Of a stretch of DNA of 64,000 nucleotides, positions 1 through 10,733 are shown one piece after another. This stretch comes from Kazachstania africana CBS 2517 (lineage: Eukaryota > Ascomycota > Saccharomycetes > Saccharomycetales > Saccharomycetaceae). A model generated the notes under the pieces. That model searched no databases and was not told the origin of the DNA. It saw nothing but the letters and a program-made list of their open reading frames with translations. How positions within the stretch are numbered: position 1 is the first letter of the stretch; each line of letters starts with the position of its first letter. The stretch covers positions 1,116,001 through 1,180,000 of the forward strand of contig NC_018942.1 in assembly GCF_000304475.1 (NCBI RefSeq). The letters run 5' to 3'. A program made the position numbers and the translations under genes.

Positions 1-632
1 CTTTTTACAGCTTGTCTTTTATTTTGAAACCAAATCTGGACAGCTTTTTCTGTCATGTTACAACGATCTGCTAGTTCCAATCTTTCCTTTTTATCTGGAG
101 TTGGACATTTATCAAAACTTGCTTGTAAAATATTTAACTCTTGTGTAGATGTTCTTCTTCTCTTACGACGTGCTAAAGGAGCATTATCAATTTTTGGTTC
201 TTTGACACCAAATGTCTCCTGTGAATGTGTTATAAAAGCAAAAGCACGCTTTTTATCATTACTCGATGGCGTTATAGCATCTCTAGCGGCAGTTAATGGA
301 GTAATCATACTATTTATTCTCTTAGCGTCATGGTTTTTAACGACTGGTGTTGCTGGTGACTGTAAAGTGGTTATCATATCATTTCTCAAAGCGTTCTTTG
401 GTTCTAATTCTGGAGTTGGTGTAGGAAGTGGATCAGAGGAATGTCTCAATGCACTTTCTAAGGGCTTTGGACGGGTATTGTGACCGGCATTTGTGGATAA
501 AGGTGGCAATCTGATTATTCCATGATCATCTGTACGAAATTTCGTTGGGAACGAATCAATTGGGGAAGGAAGTATTGAATCAGTACTTAAAAGCATAGAC
601 AATGATGGTAAAGAATGATTACTAGTAGACAT
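1..632 (-). CDS. YOX1: Homeodomain repressor Yox1 (partial, 3' end cut off)
   Basis: Reverse-strand gene that starts at an ATG at 632 and runs off the left edge of the window, so only about 210 N-terminal residues are visible. The frame is open throughout. A block containing [14 protein letters not shown] is followed by a basic ARRKRRR stretch and a homeodomain ending at the edge with the recognition helix [11 protein letters not shown]. Those blocks are characteristic of Yox1 and its paralogue Yhp1, which bind next to Mcm1 at early cell-cycle box promoters and repress M/G1 genes. I choose Yox1 over Yhp1 because the neighbour is TSA1, as in S. cerevisiae YML027W-YML028W. The N-terminal third is Ser/Pro-rich and probably disordered. 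Confidence 0.93.
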   Translation of the reverse strand, partial: MSTSNHSLPSLSMLLSTDSILPSPIDSFPTKFRTDDHGIIRLPPLSTNAGHNTRPKPLESALRHSSDPLPTPTPELEPKNALRNDMITTLQSPATPVVKNHDAKRINSMITPLTAARDAITPSSNDKKRAFAFITHSQETFGVKEPKIDNAPLARRKRRRTSTQELNILQASFDKCPTPDKKERLELADRCNMTEKAVQIWFQNKRQAVK

Positions 633-1983
633 GTTCGTTTTTATTATAGCAAATAATATCACAGATAACGAGTTAACTTTTAAGTATGTTGTTGAATAGA
701 AAGCAATGAAAAGCTACAAGAGGTTATTGAAGGGAACAACTATCAAGTAATATTATATATACATATATATATGTATCTGTATATATGCATGGTGATTCTG
801 ACATATACGCCAATTAATGATATATCTGCATTGGGTTTTAATTATGAGCTTGCAACTGTTGATTCGACGCCATCGGGACGAACTACCCGTGTTTGTTTAC
901 TTCCGAGTGGATAAACCATGAATAATGAGACAAGTGTCGTGTTTGACCCAAAAGAGGAAAGTGATCTGAAATTTCCGACTAAAACAGGAAAGAGCTGGCT
1001 CAATTTGGAATTCAAATTGAGTTAAATGGGCAATTCAACTCAAATTGGCCTCCTTTTCTGTTTTGGGAATCAAATTACCAAATTTATCAATTTTCGCGCA
1101 TCTATTGTCTTTTTTTTCTCGCGTTTCAAGAATTTTAAAGGTACTTTGTTTCCGTTCAGCTAATGTTTTTTTTGCCCGCCAAGACGAAGTTAAAAGGAAG
1201 AGCGAAACAGACACCAAAAGGGGAAGCTTGCCTGGCGACTTCTATAGAAGCTCAGTGCCAATCAATGATGCGAAGTTGAGCGCGTTTCGCGGTAGCCAAT
1301 TAATCTTTGTATTCCAAATAGAGCCATGTAATGTGGGAGGGAAGTGCAGTGTTATTTAGGATAGTCTGAAACTGGAAGGATGGCAGGACACGACCATTGT
1401 TCATTCGTGACCACGATTGTAACAATCATTGCCCTGTGCTTAAACTCTGAACTCGACCACACATGGAGGGTGGGCGCACTTGTTCTGTCTCTTTCTATAG
1501 TCTAATTAAATGCAACAATCAGTCTTCAGTAACCCTTTTTTCGCGTCCGTGTAGAACTCACCGCCAGGTTACGATGCCATGTGGTGCCTTTCAAGTTAAC
1601 CAACCTTGCATTGTTAGTCAGAGTTCTTTTGATCTTGTTGCAGCTTTTCTCTGTTAATCTACTGCATGCCTTATTCCTTATATGGTTAGACTGATCTACG
1701 TATTTAGTACATATGTCCTGGGGTTTTTGCCCCTTTAGTAACTCAACACAATCAGTTGACTGGCCAAGCTTTATGGTTTGCAACCTTCATTTTTAAGACC
1801 ATGACTGCACCAGTCTCTCTTTTAGTATGCTCCGGCATAAAGCGATGTTCCCAGAACAAAAAGGCGTTTATGAAGAAAAGAAGGCAAACTCATCATTGCT
1901 TAAAAATGGTGCAATTGTGTTTTAAACTTACTTACATTATTTGGGTTAGAATATATAGATAACAAGAAGTGGCGTATGACTTC
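633..1983. other. Intergenic: YOX1 promoter and TSA1 3' flank
   Basis: No gene is supported here; short open frames look like chance. It is unusually long for a yeast spacer (1.35 kb). It contains three exact TTTCGCG words described separately, an AT-rich stretch near 740-790 next to the YOX1 start, and nothing resembling a tRNA or LTR. Confidence 0.6.
1092..1545. promoter_or_regulatory. Cluster of SBF/MBF-like TTTCGCG sites upstream of YOX1
   Basis: Exact TTTCGCG (reverse CGCGAAA) occurs at 1092-1098, 1285-1291 and 1539-1545, with a further CGCGTTT near 1119. CGCGAAA-type words are bound by the G1/S factors SBF and MBF, and YOX1 is a G1/S-expressed gene in S. cerevisiae. The sites lie 460-910 bp upstream of the YOX1 ATG, so the assignment is inference. 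Confidence 0.4.
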
Positions 1984-2574
1984 TTATTGGTTGGCTTCTT
2001 GAAAGTATGCTTTGGAACCTTCAACATCAGGTTTGATGGTGGCAGAACCAGGGGTCCAGTTACATGGTAAAACGGTACCGTGCTTGTCGGTCCATTGGAA
2101 ACCTTCAACAACTCTTAAAGCTTCTTCAACGTTTCTACCAACTGGCAAGTCATTGATAGTAATATGTCTGACGATACCCTTTGGATCAATGACGAATAAA
2201 CCTCTTAATGCTACACCTTCTTCTTCCAATAAAACACCATAATCTCTGGAAAGAGAGTGGTTGTTGTCAGAGACTAATGGGATATTAACAGGACCTAAAC
2301 CACCGTCCTTTCTTGCTACATTAGTCCAAGCTAATAATGAATATTCAGAATCAGTAGAAGCAAACAAAACTTCAGCACCGACGTCTCTGAATCTGTCGAC
2401 AGCATCAGAAAATGCTACAATTTCAGTAGGACAGACGAAAGTGAATGCCATAGGAACGAAAGCAAGCACAACATACTTACCTCTGTAAGATTCTAAAGAA
2501 ACTTCTTCAAAGATACCATCGACGACAGCGGTCTTCTTGAAAAGTGGAGCAGGTTTTTGAACTTGAGCGACCAT
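1984..2574 (-). CDS. TSA1: Thioredoxin peroxidase (typical 2-Cys peroxiredoxin) Tsa1
   Basis: A 196-residue cytosolic peroxiredoxin, the same length as S. cerevisiae Tsa1. It reduces hydrogen peroxide and peroxynitrite using thioredoxin and, when over-oxidised, acts as a chaperone and peroxide signal relay. The peroxidatic cysteine is Cys48 in the TFVCPTE motif; the resolving cysteine is Cys171 in VLPCNW. The GGLG loop and C-terminal YF motif that make eukaryotic 2-Cys enzymes sensitive to hyperoxidation are both present. The start is the only sensible ATG ([10 protein letters not shown]). Position between YOX1 and USA1 matches YML028W. An exact Yap1-type site lies 360 bp upstream. Confidence 0.98.
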   Translation of the reverse strand: MVAQVQKPAPLFKKTAVVDGIFEEVSLESYRGKYVVLAFVPMAFTFVCPTEIVAFSDAVDRFRDVGAEVLFASTDSEYSLLAWTNVARKDGGLGPVNIPLVSDNNHSLSRDYGVLLEEEGVALRGLFVIDPKGIVRHITINDLPVGRNVEEALRVVEGFQWTDKHGTVLPCNWTPGSATIKPDVEGSKAYFQEANQ

Positions 2575-3163
2575 TATTGTTGTTATTATTCTATCTAATT
2601 TAGGAGTATATATATAGCTCTTATTTTAAGGATACAATTAGAGAAACAATATTATTACGAAATCAGACAAGTCCCTACCCTATTTATACATTAAGATCTC
2701 AACATCTGAAACTCACTCAGTAGCCGAATTAGTTTACTCCATTCTTCTCAATAGGGATTTTATCGCTTTGAGTGCGCAAGTATCCTACCGATACGAATAA
2801 AGAAAAAGAATGGCCTATGGGATACAGCAGATCTCGGCAGAAAATCGTAGAATGTTTTTTACACGCTGGAGATACGAAAGGGGAAGGTAACTCTGTCTGG
2901 CTGCCACGCAAAGTGACAGACATCTTACTGAGAGCTGACTAATTTTTCGATGCCCGGAAAAATTATATGGACCGTGTGCGTCTAGCCCAGTATTTCACAT
3001 TAGCTAAGCATATCTTCTTATTCGTCAGAAGGAAGAGAGGGCTGGATCTCGCATTTGACGAGGGGAGGGTGGCAAACGATTACTTTGAAGGTCAATTATT
3101 TAGGAGTGTCACCCTACTCTAAGTAAACTATACGTATTTCTAGTAATTATTTATATGCTAAAT
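2575..3163. other. Intergenic: TSA1 promoter and USA1 3' flank
   Basis: No gene supported. Apart from the Yap1-type site the stretch is ordinary promoter sequence with a TATA-like run near 2607-2616. Confidence 0.6.
2934..2942. promoter_or_regulatory. Yap1 response element in the TSA1 promoter
   Basis: GCTGACTAA, the reverse complement of TTAGTCAGC, which is the Yap1 element known from TRX2 and other peroxide-induced yeast genes. It lies about 360 bp upstream of the TSA1 ATG. Functional role is inferred. Confidence 0.6.
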
Positions 3164-5611
3164 CTAGTCAACCTGGCCTCTGTGAAGATCAATACCTGTA
3201 GATGTTGATACGTCATTCTGAGTGGATGCCAGATCATTATCTATTACTTCCTCCACTAGATCTTCATGTATAGTAGAATTAACGTCACTGGCTGATACGT
3301 TATCTTGGTTATGAGAAGCTGCTTCATTTTCTTGCTCCTCATGTTGCATTCTCTCACGTACTCTTATCTGCTCTTGTATAATTTCATCAACTTTGTTTCT
3401 GATGGGACCAGGTAAGAATAGAAAGAAAAACAAAACGAAATTCTTCAAAACTGTAATTATGACGTTATCATGTAATCGGTTTGGTACAATTTTTCTCATT
3501 ACATTACCAAATAAATCATTCCCTTCGATAGAATCAATGCGAAGTTGAATCTTCTCAAAAATTCTTCTCGGTAATGACAATTCATTCAGTGTCAGCCTAC
3601 TCATGTCCCTATACAAAATGTTTAAAAACTCCTTTAACGAATATTGTTGCTCCGTCGTTAGCGTACTTTTCACATCGTATAACCCAACCACATTGCATAA
3701 TAAATCATTTAAAGAATCAATGGGGATTGTTTCGGATTGAATCAATCTGAATATTTCTTTTAAGGAAGAGGCATCTCTAGTGGCGTCTCCACCATATTTT
3801 TCATACAGTTCATTTCTTTTCTCTTGGAGTTGAGGCAGTAAAAATAAATCCATTATATGTGTGTTCTTCTCAATCTTGTTAACGTAAAAATCATTATCTA
3901 ACTGATCAGAATTGGAGTATTCTTTCAATTGAAGCAATATTTTATCTTCCATGTCGTTTAACCTCAAAAAATGTGACCACATTACTCTAATCTCCCTAGT
4001 TACCCATATGGTTCTACATAATAATACAACCAGCAACAATATTCGATATTTCCAACTCAGGAAAGCTCCAAATTCGACCATAATGAAAAAAGTTAGAAAT
4101 GAATTTCTTCCAACCAAATAAACAGTCTTAGCGGCCAATACGATAAATGGGATAATATTTCTAACATACCTAAAAAAACTTCTTTGATCATTTCTTCTTA
4201 TTGTAGATATTTGAGGGATATTTTCTTTCACAATCTTGATATTGAGCTTCTGTTCAATCTCCTGAATTTTTGAGGGACTTAACCTAACGATATTTCCCTC
4301 CATACGATAATCTTGCGTGGACAGTGAGAAGAAGGCATCTGAGGTCACTAACATTGTTGTCACTGGGTCCAAATATTTCTCTTCAATAAATACTTCCCTG
4401 CCATCTACTAAACATTTTCTGTATAGACCCTTTTGTGGCTGAACTATTTTACCTGACTCAGTAACATATTTACTTCTGACGGGTTCTCGTGCTTCATAAG
4501 TAGATCCTTGTTGTTCATTCATAAACCTATCGGCTGTGACATGTATTGGTCTATCAGAGGGATCCACAATCGATATATTTTCATTAGAATGTTGAAAGGG
4601 CTCTGACCAAAACTTATCTAAAGTGATAGAATTATACTGGGCGACTTGCACATGCAATTTTCCTGCATGGAATTCATTAATATAACTTTTTATCGTCGCA
4701 GGATGTCCCGTTAATGTTTTGTTGGGAATCAATTGCCCTCTGTATATTAATTTGACATTATCTGGAGTGACATTTGACGACTGCATGTATATGCAGCAGA
4801 TGAAGTTCTTAACGTCTTCGACAGATGTAGAGGAATCAACTTTTAATTTAGAAATAGACAATTTATCGTTGCAGAAAAGCTCAAGCGTCATCACATCAGA
4901 TGATGGATTAGTAATCTTTTGAGTATGTTCAACTTGAAACATTAAAGCAAAACAGCTTGTTTTTTCTGGTAGTAAGTCAAAATTTAGAAGTTGCAATAAG
5001 GAATAATCCATATAGAAGTCATTTGAATTATCTAAGGGTATTGATTGATCCTGTCCTTTGATTTTAAATCCAATAATACTATCTAAAGAGTGTTGATTTA
5101 CCATTGAACAATAACCTTCATTGTCTGAGGTTAGCTCCAGATCATTGACTAGTTCTAATGCCATCTTTTCAAGTTTTGCCATAGTTATATCCACTCTAAT
5201 ATCAGTAAATTTTCTTTTTTGAATTTTATCACGAGCCAATATATTCACTTCAATTTCCAGGTCTGTTTTCGAAAATTCACTCTCATAATTATAATCTAAA
5301 TCAGAATTTTCTTCTGAAAGGCGTTCCAACTGTTCAAAATCTAAAGGTATGAAAGCAGAAGCTATATGAGACGCTAGTATAGTAATCAGTGTGGAATCAA
5401 GTGGCAACTCCTGTCCATCGTGCTTCAAACAATATTTTGAGACGTGCTGTAATGTAGTATCTCCCTGTGACGATATGATCGAATGGATATATTGCAAAAG
5501 TCTGGATATCTTTGTTTGAGGATGTGCATTCAGGGCAATATTAGTACTAATTAAATTTGCATCTGATGAATGTATCGTAAGCTTTATGGGAGGCTCCGCT
5601 GAACAAAGCAT
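3164..5611 (-). CDS. USA1: Usa1, scaffold of the Hrd1 ER-associated degradation ligase
   Basis: An 815-residue protein (S. cerevisiae Usa1 is 838). In the HRD complex Usa1 bridges Hrd1 to Der1 and promotes Hrd1 oligomerisation in the ER membrane, so that misfolded lumenal and membrane proteins are ubiquitinated and extracted. A ubiquitin-like fold is visible in the first half (about residues 240-325, with LELFCNDKLSISKLKVDSS and a KLIYRGQLI strand typical of ubiquitin-like domains). Two closely spaced hydrophobic segments in the middle (around KTVYLVGRNSFLTFFIMVEF and ILLLVVLLCRTIWV) fit the membrane hairpin, and a further hydrophobic stretch lies near the C-terminus (FVLFFFLFLPG). The tail is acidic and low in complexity. 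Identity rests on this architecture plus position between TSA1 and RCF1 (YML029W). Confidence 0.88.
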   Translation of the reverse strand: MLCSAEPPIKLTIHSSDANLISTNIALNAHPQTKISRLLQYIHSIISSQGDTTLQHVSKYCLKHDGQELPLDSTLITILASHIASAFIPLDFEQLERLSEENSDLDYNYESEFSKTDLEIEVNILARDKIQKRKFTDIRVDITMAKLEKMALELVNDLELTSDNEGYCSMVNQHSLDSIIGFKIKGQDQSIPLDNSNDFYMDYSLLQLLNFDLLPEKTSCFALMFQVEHTQKITNPSSDVMTLELFCNDKLSISKLKVDSSTSVEDVKNFICCIYMQSSNVTPDNVKLIYRGQLIPNKTLTGHPATIKSYINEFHAGKLHVQVAQYNSITLDKFWSEPFQHSNENISIVDPSDRPIHVTADRFMNEQQGSTYEAREPVRSKYVTESGKIVQPQKGLYRKCLVDGREVFIEEKYLDPVTTMLVTSDAFFSLSTQDYRMEGNIVRLSPSKIQEIEQKLNIKIVKENIPQISTIRRNDQRSFFRYVRNIIPFIVLAAKTVYLVGRNSFLTFFIMVEFGAFLSWKYRILLLVVLLCRTIWVTREIRVMWSHFLRLNDMEDKILLQLKEYSNSDQLDNDFYVNKIEKNTHIMDLFLLPQLQEKRNELYEKYGGDATRDASSLKEIFRLIQSETIPIDSLNDLLCNVVGLYDVKSTLTTEQQYSLKEFLNILYRDMSRLTLNELSLPRRIFEKIQLRIDSIEGNDLFGNVMRKIVPNRLHDNVIITVLKNFVLFFFLFLPGPIRNKVDEIIQEQIRVRERMQHEEQENEAASHNQDNVSASDVNSTIHEDLVEEVIDNDLASTQNDVSTSTGIDLHRGQVD

Positions 5612-6025
5612 CTTTTCTTAAAAGCGTTTCACCTCACCCACTGATGCTTAAGGCGACTCTACGAATCAAATCTTCTTCTCATAACTTTGATGTAACTTGA
5701 ACGTCCATACTCCGCCAAAGAACAGTCAATAGTTTTCCCTTAGTGAAGCGCGTGTGCATAGCTTCGCATAGCTTCGCATAATAGAAACGTACTCAGAATA
5801 AAGCCAAACGTTAGAAATGACGACTGTCGAACTAGTGTCAATTTGGCTCATGAAGATGACAGAGATGGCCCAATGCACCAGTCAGGCGGTTGGGACATAC
5901 TTTGCTATATAGTTCATCTTGCAAGATATGGTATGTTTTACTTCGGTGCGTCAACGCCGCTAATTTGGTTTTGGAATAGATAAAAGAGGAAGAATATAAG
6001 AATCTTTATATACATTTTGATTGAG
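5612..6025. other. Intergenic: USA1 promoter and RCF1 3' flank
   Basis: No gene supported. A short tandem duplication of CATAGCTTCG is visible at about 5757-5780; otherwise nothing notable. Confidence 0.6.
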
Positions 6026-6511
6026 TCATTTCTTATTTAATTTGCTTTCTAGTTCACTCAGCTCTTTCTCCAGCTGGCGTATTGATTCTTCATTCTCCTT
6101 AACTTTCAATCTAGCATTTTCCGCTTTCTCTTTTCTAGCCTGAGTTTCTCTGTCCCTTCTTTCCAATTCCTGTATCCACAATTTCTCCCTCATCTTTGCT
6201 TTCTCTTTCATACGTTCCTCTTTACTCTTATTACCTGCTACAGTTGTACCGTAAATAATAGACCCAGCGACTAAAGCTGTCAACGTTGCCGCCTGAAGGC
6301 CCACACGCCAACGGAAGTAGTACTGTGCATTACGTTTATTACCTACTCTAATACTTTCAGCTGCCATAATAACAGCACCAGTTGTCAGTAGGGCGCCAAT
6401 AGGAACGAATGGCTGTTGTTTACAATGATGCTTCACTCTCTCCCAAAAGGACATTTCTTCCAATTCCTTTTGGGTCACATCAAAACTTGAAGGTATACGT
6501 GACATATTCAT
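6026..6511 (-). CDS. RCF1: Respiratory supercomplex factor 1 (HIG1 domain)
   Basis: A mitochondrial inner-membrane protein of 159-161 residues that stabilises the cytochrome bc1-cytochrome oxidase supercomplex and modulates cytochrome oxidase. The HIG1 domain occupies about residues 25-100: [16 protein letters not shown] is the first membrane segment and [18 protein letters not shown] the second. A charged coiled coil rich in Lys, Arg and Glu forms the C-terminus. The first ATG of the frame is at 6511; a second at 6505 gives [11 protein letters not shown], exactly aligned with the S. cerevisiae start and with an A at -3, so the true start could be either. The frame continues upstream only to a GTG, which I do not use. 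Confidence 0.95.
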   Translation of the reverse strand: MNMSRIPSSFDVTQKELEEMSFWERVKHHCKQQPFVPIGALLTTGAVIMAAESIRVGNKRNAQYYFRWRVGLQAATLTALVAGSIIYGTTVAGNKSKEERMKEKAKMREKLWIQELERRDRETQARKEKAENARLKVKENEESIRQLEKELSELESKLNKK

Positions 6512-6791
6512 TGAGATCACACAATTTAGGTATTATAACTCGTAAATAGAGTAGTAACAGTCCTTAAATGTATATTATCAAGTCGCTTCTATCCATCAAA
6601 AACTCCGTAATGATCAATATATTTCCCCTTCCTTGCTTGATTGATAAAAAAAACACTAAAAAAAAAAGAGTACATCGAAGACATTGCACTATATCATAGT
6701 TGACTTGACAGATTCAAAAGCAGATCGTGACTTGTATGAACTTTTCACACACATATACATATGTATACATAATTATATTTCAAAAGTGTAT

Positions 6792-8618
6792 CTAGTTTAC
6801 AGGGTCTTCATTCGAGCACATATCTAATACCCACTTGCTTAACTTAATGACATCTTCATCGAGGTAGACCTCGTTTAATAACACATTATATTTTAGTACA
6901 ATTTCCAAAAAAGCACTAATTGAGGATTCGTATAGAATGGAAATAACATTCAATGAGTTAGCGGTGGATTTTCCATCAGGGTTCCATTCATTGAATTTTC
7001 CCAAAATTGCAACAGAACGTTCTAGGTACTTTAGTACTTCTCCAACTGATGCGACGACGCTCCCCTTTGGAGATTCATCAATAGCATTTATTAGGAAGCC
7101 CATTAATGACACAATACTTTCAGCATGTATTATAGACAATGGAACTAATCTTTCAGCTTGCCTACTCTTTGAAAGGTACCATGCCTCAAAAATTGATAGA
7201 GAACTTATTTGGTCCTTTGCATCGACTGTCGATGGGAAAAAGAATGAGGTTATTGAATTTTTGAGTTTATTGAAAAGCTCCCTAACGAAAGCAAAAAGCT
7301 TTGTATCGTGCGTTATCAAAGATTCATTATACGTATGATAGTGATCCGTCAATCCTGGAGTATTATCATGCTTGAAACGGTTTCTTTTCAATAAAACGTT
7401 CTCTTCACGCAATGAAATCTTATGAGAAACGCTTCCAGAAGAAGTGTCATAGTTGGATTGAGGTGCCGAACCAGGAATATGTGTTACATTGTTAGTTGAT
7501 ATAGTGATAGGTTCGTTTCCAAATAATCCTTCATTGTCAGCAGCTGGGTTGTAATTAACCTTTTTAGCCTTCTCCAAAGAAGAGGTAGTTTCCATACTTT
7601 TCTGTAAAGTTCTTAAATAATTGTTGACTGCATCATTAGACTCTTGAATAACGCTCAAACATTCCCTTAAGATACTCTTCCATATATTGACGTTTCTATA
7701 TGGATTGTTGTAAATCAGCAATCTTAGAGATGGATCAGAAGAAGTGGCCCTATAAGATAATTCCTGGAACGCAGTTAATTTGGTGAATGGCTTCTTGGAA
7801 CTTAGACCTGTGATTAAAGTTTCGATGGGCGTTGAAGATAAAGCTGAGATTGGTTTCCCCTTATGTAAACATCCAATTGACATGTGCGCTGTGAAGGCAA
7901 CATTGATAAATTCGAAATTGATAAATATACAGAACGCTAGCATTGATAGTTTCAACAGTGGGAAAATACCAATAAACCAAGTTGTAGTCAAAAATCCGAA
8001 AATGAATGGAGAAATAAATATCAATAGTAAAGATAGAATCAGACATTTCATTACACCTTTCGAGAGATTTGTGGCAATGTAAGTTTGTGGTGGCTGGTAC
8101 TGAGAATCTAGACTGAAAAATAACTTGTCTAAATCAAAGATTACATGTTGTAGAGTATAGATCGTTGGTATAGCTATCCAAACATAAATCCTGTAAAATT
8201 CTGCATATTCTTGGCTAATTGCAGACATGCCAAAACAGTCACTGACAACAAATGCTACCAAAAAACTGCAAAATGAATATAATGTTTCATAGACAAAAAA
8301 TCTTACTGATAGTATCTGTCCAATAATTTGAGTGAAAAGACTGGTATAGCCCAAAGAGTCTATATGCAAATAATTCTTTCTTGTAATTATCATAAAGATG
8401 GACACAGAATAGACCAACAGAACTTTTGGTAGAAACATAAGAAGCAACTCTAATGCAGATGAGTTTCCCTTTGACAATAGAGTAATTATGACGGACTGCA
8501 ACACAGAAGTCGTTAAGAAAAGGCGGGTCACCATATGATTGAAACGTGTCTTACAAATATCACTAAATATAACATTGTAACTATGTTTAGAGTTGGATAT
8601 AGTCGGTGTTTCCAGCAT
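6792..8618 (-). CDS. NDC1: Nuclear pore and spindle pole body membrane protein Ndc1
   Basis: A 608-residue polytopic membrane protein (S. cerevisiae 655). Ndc1 anchors nuclear pore complexes in the nuclear envelope and is needed to insert the duplicated spindle pole body. The N-terminal half (about residues 35-260) holds six hydrophobic segments, beginning with RLFLTTSVLQSVIITLL and ending with LLKLSMLAFCIFINFEFI; the C-terminal half is soluble and faces the cytoplasm or nucleoplasm in the family. Divergent from RAD52 across a 417-bp shared promoter, as in YML031W-YML032C. Assignment uses membrane topology, length and synteny. Confidence 0.9.
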   Translation of the reverse strand: MLETPTISNSKHSYNVIFSDICKTRFNHMVTRLFLTTSVLQSVIITLLSKGNSSALELLLMFLPKVLLVYSVSIFMIITRKNYLHIDSLGYTSLFTQIIGQILSVRFFVYETLYSFCSFLVAFVVSDCFGMSAISQEYAEFYRIYVWIAIPTIYTLQHVIFDLDKLFFSLDSQYQPPQTYIATNLSKGVMKCLILSLLLIFISPFIFGFLTTTWFIGIFPLLKLSMLAFCIFINFEFINVAFTAHMSIGCLHKGKPISALSSTPIETLITGLSSKKPFTKLTAFQELSYRATSSDPSLRLLIYNNPYRNVNIWKSILRECLSVIQESNDAVNNYLRTLQKSMETTSSLEKAKKVNYNPAADNEGLFGNEPITISTNNVTHIPGSAPQSNYDTSSGSVSHKISLREENVLLKRNRFKHDNTPGLTDHYHTYNESLITHDTKLFAFVRELFNKLKNSITSFFFPSTVDAKDQISSLSIFEAWYLSKSRQAERLVPLSIIHAESIVSLMGFLINAIDESPKGSVVASVGEVLKYLERSVAILGKFNEWNPDGKSTANSLNVISILYESSISAFLEIVLKYNVLLNEVYLDEDVIKLSKWVLDMCSNEDPVN

Positions 8619-9035
8619 ACTAGATGACTTGTGGATTGAAATATGATATTAACTGGAGCACAGTCTAGTGGACAATTTTGCACAGTAGAGAAAGAAATAC
8701 GATCCTTTCTTGCAAATGAAACTTCGAGACAGACACACTAGAAACTAAAGAGGACTGAGTTTCAACTCAACATCCTAAATGATGCTTTGATTCAAATTGT
8801 TTGTATTGCTACTATTTTTTTTTCGTTTCCAGTATGGGAAGATGATGATCTCGCAATGCGGGTAAACAAGAACCGATCATCACTGATTGAGAAAAAAGAG
8901 TTTGCCACAGCAAGCTTCAATTAAAATGAGAATAGTAGTATACTAGATTAATAGAGCGACAGGTAAAGGGCACTGTAATATTGGTCTGGTCTACACGGTG
9001 TGTCAACTTCCAAACTTCGCCGAAAAAGAGCTCCA
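8619..9035. other. Divergent NDC1/RAD52 promoter
   Basis: Intergenic, 417 bp, no gene seen. A poly(T) run at about 8814-8823 is the kind of nucleosome-excluding tract found in yeast divergent promoters. Confidence 0.6.
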
Positions 9036-10427
9036 ATGGATGAGAAAAAGCCATCTATTCCCTTACCAGATGATGTTCAATCAAAATTGGATAAGAAGCT
9101 AGGACCCGAGTATATCTCGAAGAGAATAGGTTTTGGTACGAGTAGAGTAGCATATTTGGAAGGATGGAGGGCCATCAACCTAGCTAACCAGATTTTTGGC
9201 TACAATGGTTGGTCCACTGAGGTTAAAAATGTCGTGATCGATTTCTTAGACGAAAGACAAGGTAAATATAGCATTGGTTGCAGTGCAATCGTAAGAGTCA
9301 GTCTTGCTGATGGGACCTATAGAGAGGATATTGGTTATGGTACCGTTGAAAACGAAAGAAGAAAGGCGGCTGCTTTTGAAAGGGCTAAAAAGTCCGCTGT
9401 TACAGATGCACTAAAAAGATCGTTAAGAGGTTTTGGTAATGCCCTTGGAAATTGTCTGTACGATAAGGATTTTTTAGCTAAAATCGATAAAGTGAAATTC
9501 GACCCACCAGATTTTGATGAAGGTAATCTATTTAGACCTACCGACGAACTAAGTGAATTGTCAAGATCTGCCACGACAGAAGGTGATTCCTTTCCAAATA
9601 AAAAGAGACAATTGACAAAGCCGGGTTCCACAATACAATACCCAAAAAATACAAAGCAAGAGCGCAATATTCAACTACCACAGCTTCAAGTTCAAAATCC
9701 GGCATCGAATTTAAATTCTAGCGACATGGCGGCCTTGTCAAATAGAAGTAGCAGAACTGTAATAACAAGGCAAGAAGCAGATGATTTGTTAGATGATTCA
9801 TTTATGTTCAGTGATGATTTACAAGATGATGACCTTATAAATGTGGATAATAAAGACAGAAGTACCACGTTAAAAATGAAGGAGAATAATGAAGGAGTAA
9901 CGTTTGTTTCCGCTAAGGGTGCCACCACTTTGCAGAATAACAATAAAATACCAGAAAATAGCATTTTTGATCCCAAATATCAAGCACAATCTATCAAACA
10001 TACTATAGATCAGAGCACTTCAAAACATGTTCCAGCTAGTATATTGAAAGAAAAGGGCGTTAGTACATCAAGAACTGATCTTTATCAGAAATATGCACCA
10101 AAGGGTAAAGAACTGAATTCAAATACTAATTCAAGCACAGTTGATAGCAATAAGAATAATTCTGGAATGTCCGCACCTCCGATTAGTGCAACGGAGTCAT
10201 CTTCCAGTATCAATGGCAATGCCACAGCGCCTACTAGACCCATTGCCGCAACAAATATAGCTAGTCCTACCGTAGCAAATAATAATTCAAGCAAATTTGC
10301 TCCACCTCCAAATGGGGTTGTTCATCCAAATTCCCATATACAACCACTACCTCAAAACAAATCAGCTAGAAGGGAGGTCGGAAGGCCTAAAGTAAACCCA
10401 TTACAACTTAGGAAGCAAAATCCTTAA
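9036..10427 (+). CDS. RAD52: Recombination mediator Rad52
   Basis: 463 residues from the ATG at 9036; the frame is open 36 bp further up to a GTG, but MDEKKP aligns with the S. cerevisiae start region, so 9036 is used. Rad52 loads Rad51 onto RPA-coated single-stranded DNA and anneals complementary strands in homologous recombination. The highly conserved DNA-binding and ring-forming domain spans about residues 15-180, including KRIGFGTSRVAYLEGWRAIN, GYNGWSTEV and the block ENERRKAAAFERAKKSAVTD. The middle has an acidic segment (DDLLDDSFMFSDDLQDDDL) that corresponds to the RPA-binding region, and YQKYAPKGKELN near the C-terminal third matches the Rad51-binding motif. The rest is Asn/Ser-rich linker. 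Convergent with SRC1. Confidence 0.98.
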   Translation: MDEKKPSIPLPDDVQSKLDKKLGPEYISKRIGFGTSRVAYLEGWRAINLANQIFGYNGWSTEVKNVVIDFLDERQGKYSIGCSAIVRVSLADGTYREDIGYGTVENERRKAAAFERAKKSAVTDALKRSLRGFGNALGNCLYDKDFLAKIDKVKFDPPDFDEGNLFRPTDELSELSRSATTEGDSFPNKKRQLTKPGSTIQYPKNTKQERNIQLPQLQVQNPASNLNSSDMAALSNRSSRTVITRQEADDLLDDSFMFSDDLQDDDLINVDNKDRSTTLKMKENNEGVTFVSAKGATTLQNNNKIPENSIFDPKYQAQSIKHTIDQSTSKHVPASILKEKGVSTSRTDLYQKYAPKGKELNSNTNSSTVDSNKNNSGMSAPPISATESSSSINGNATAPTRPIAATNIASPTVANNNSSKFAPPPNGVVHPNSHIQPLPQNKSARREVGRPKVNPLQLRKQNP

Positions 10428-10733
10428 AAAGCATGTTTATATTTGAAGTTTTGAGTGACTGACAGTATAGTCTTCATATTCTGAAACTAACTCTCAACGA
10501 TAATGGAACAACCATCATTTATTGCCTTTAAATATTCTCATTAAATACATTTTTTACTTTCCCTGACTTGTGTAATAATATATGGTAACTTACGTAACGT
10601 AAGTTTCGTATAACGATTATAATACTATATATATCTGAAATAACAATTATATACTGATTTGCATACAAACGTTCACTTGACCGAGGAAAGTTGATAATAT
10701 TACTACAAAAAGCCTGAGCACCATCTAATTCCC

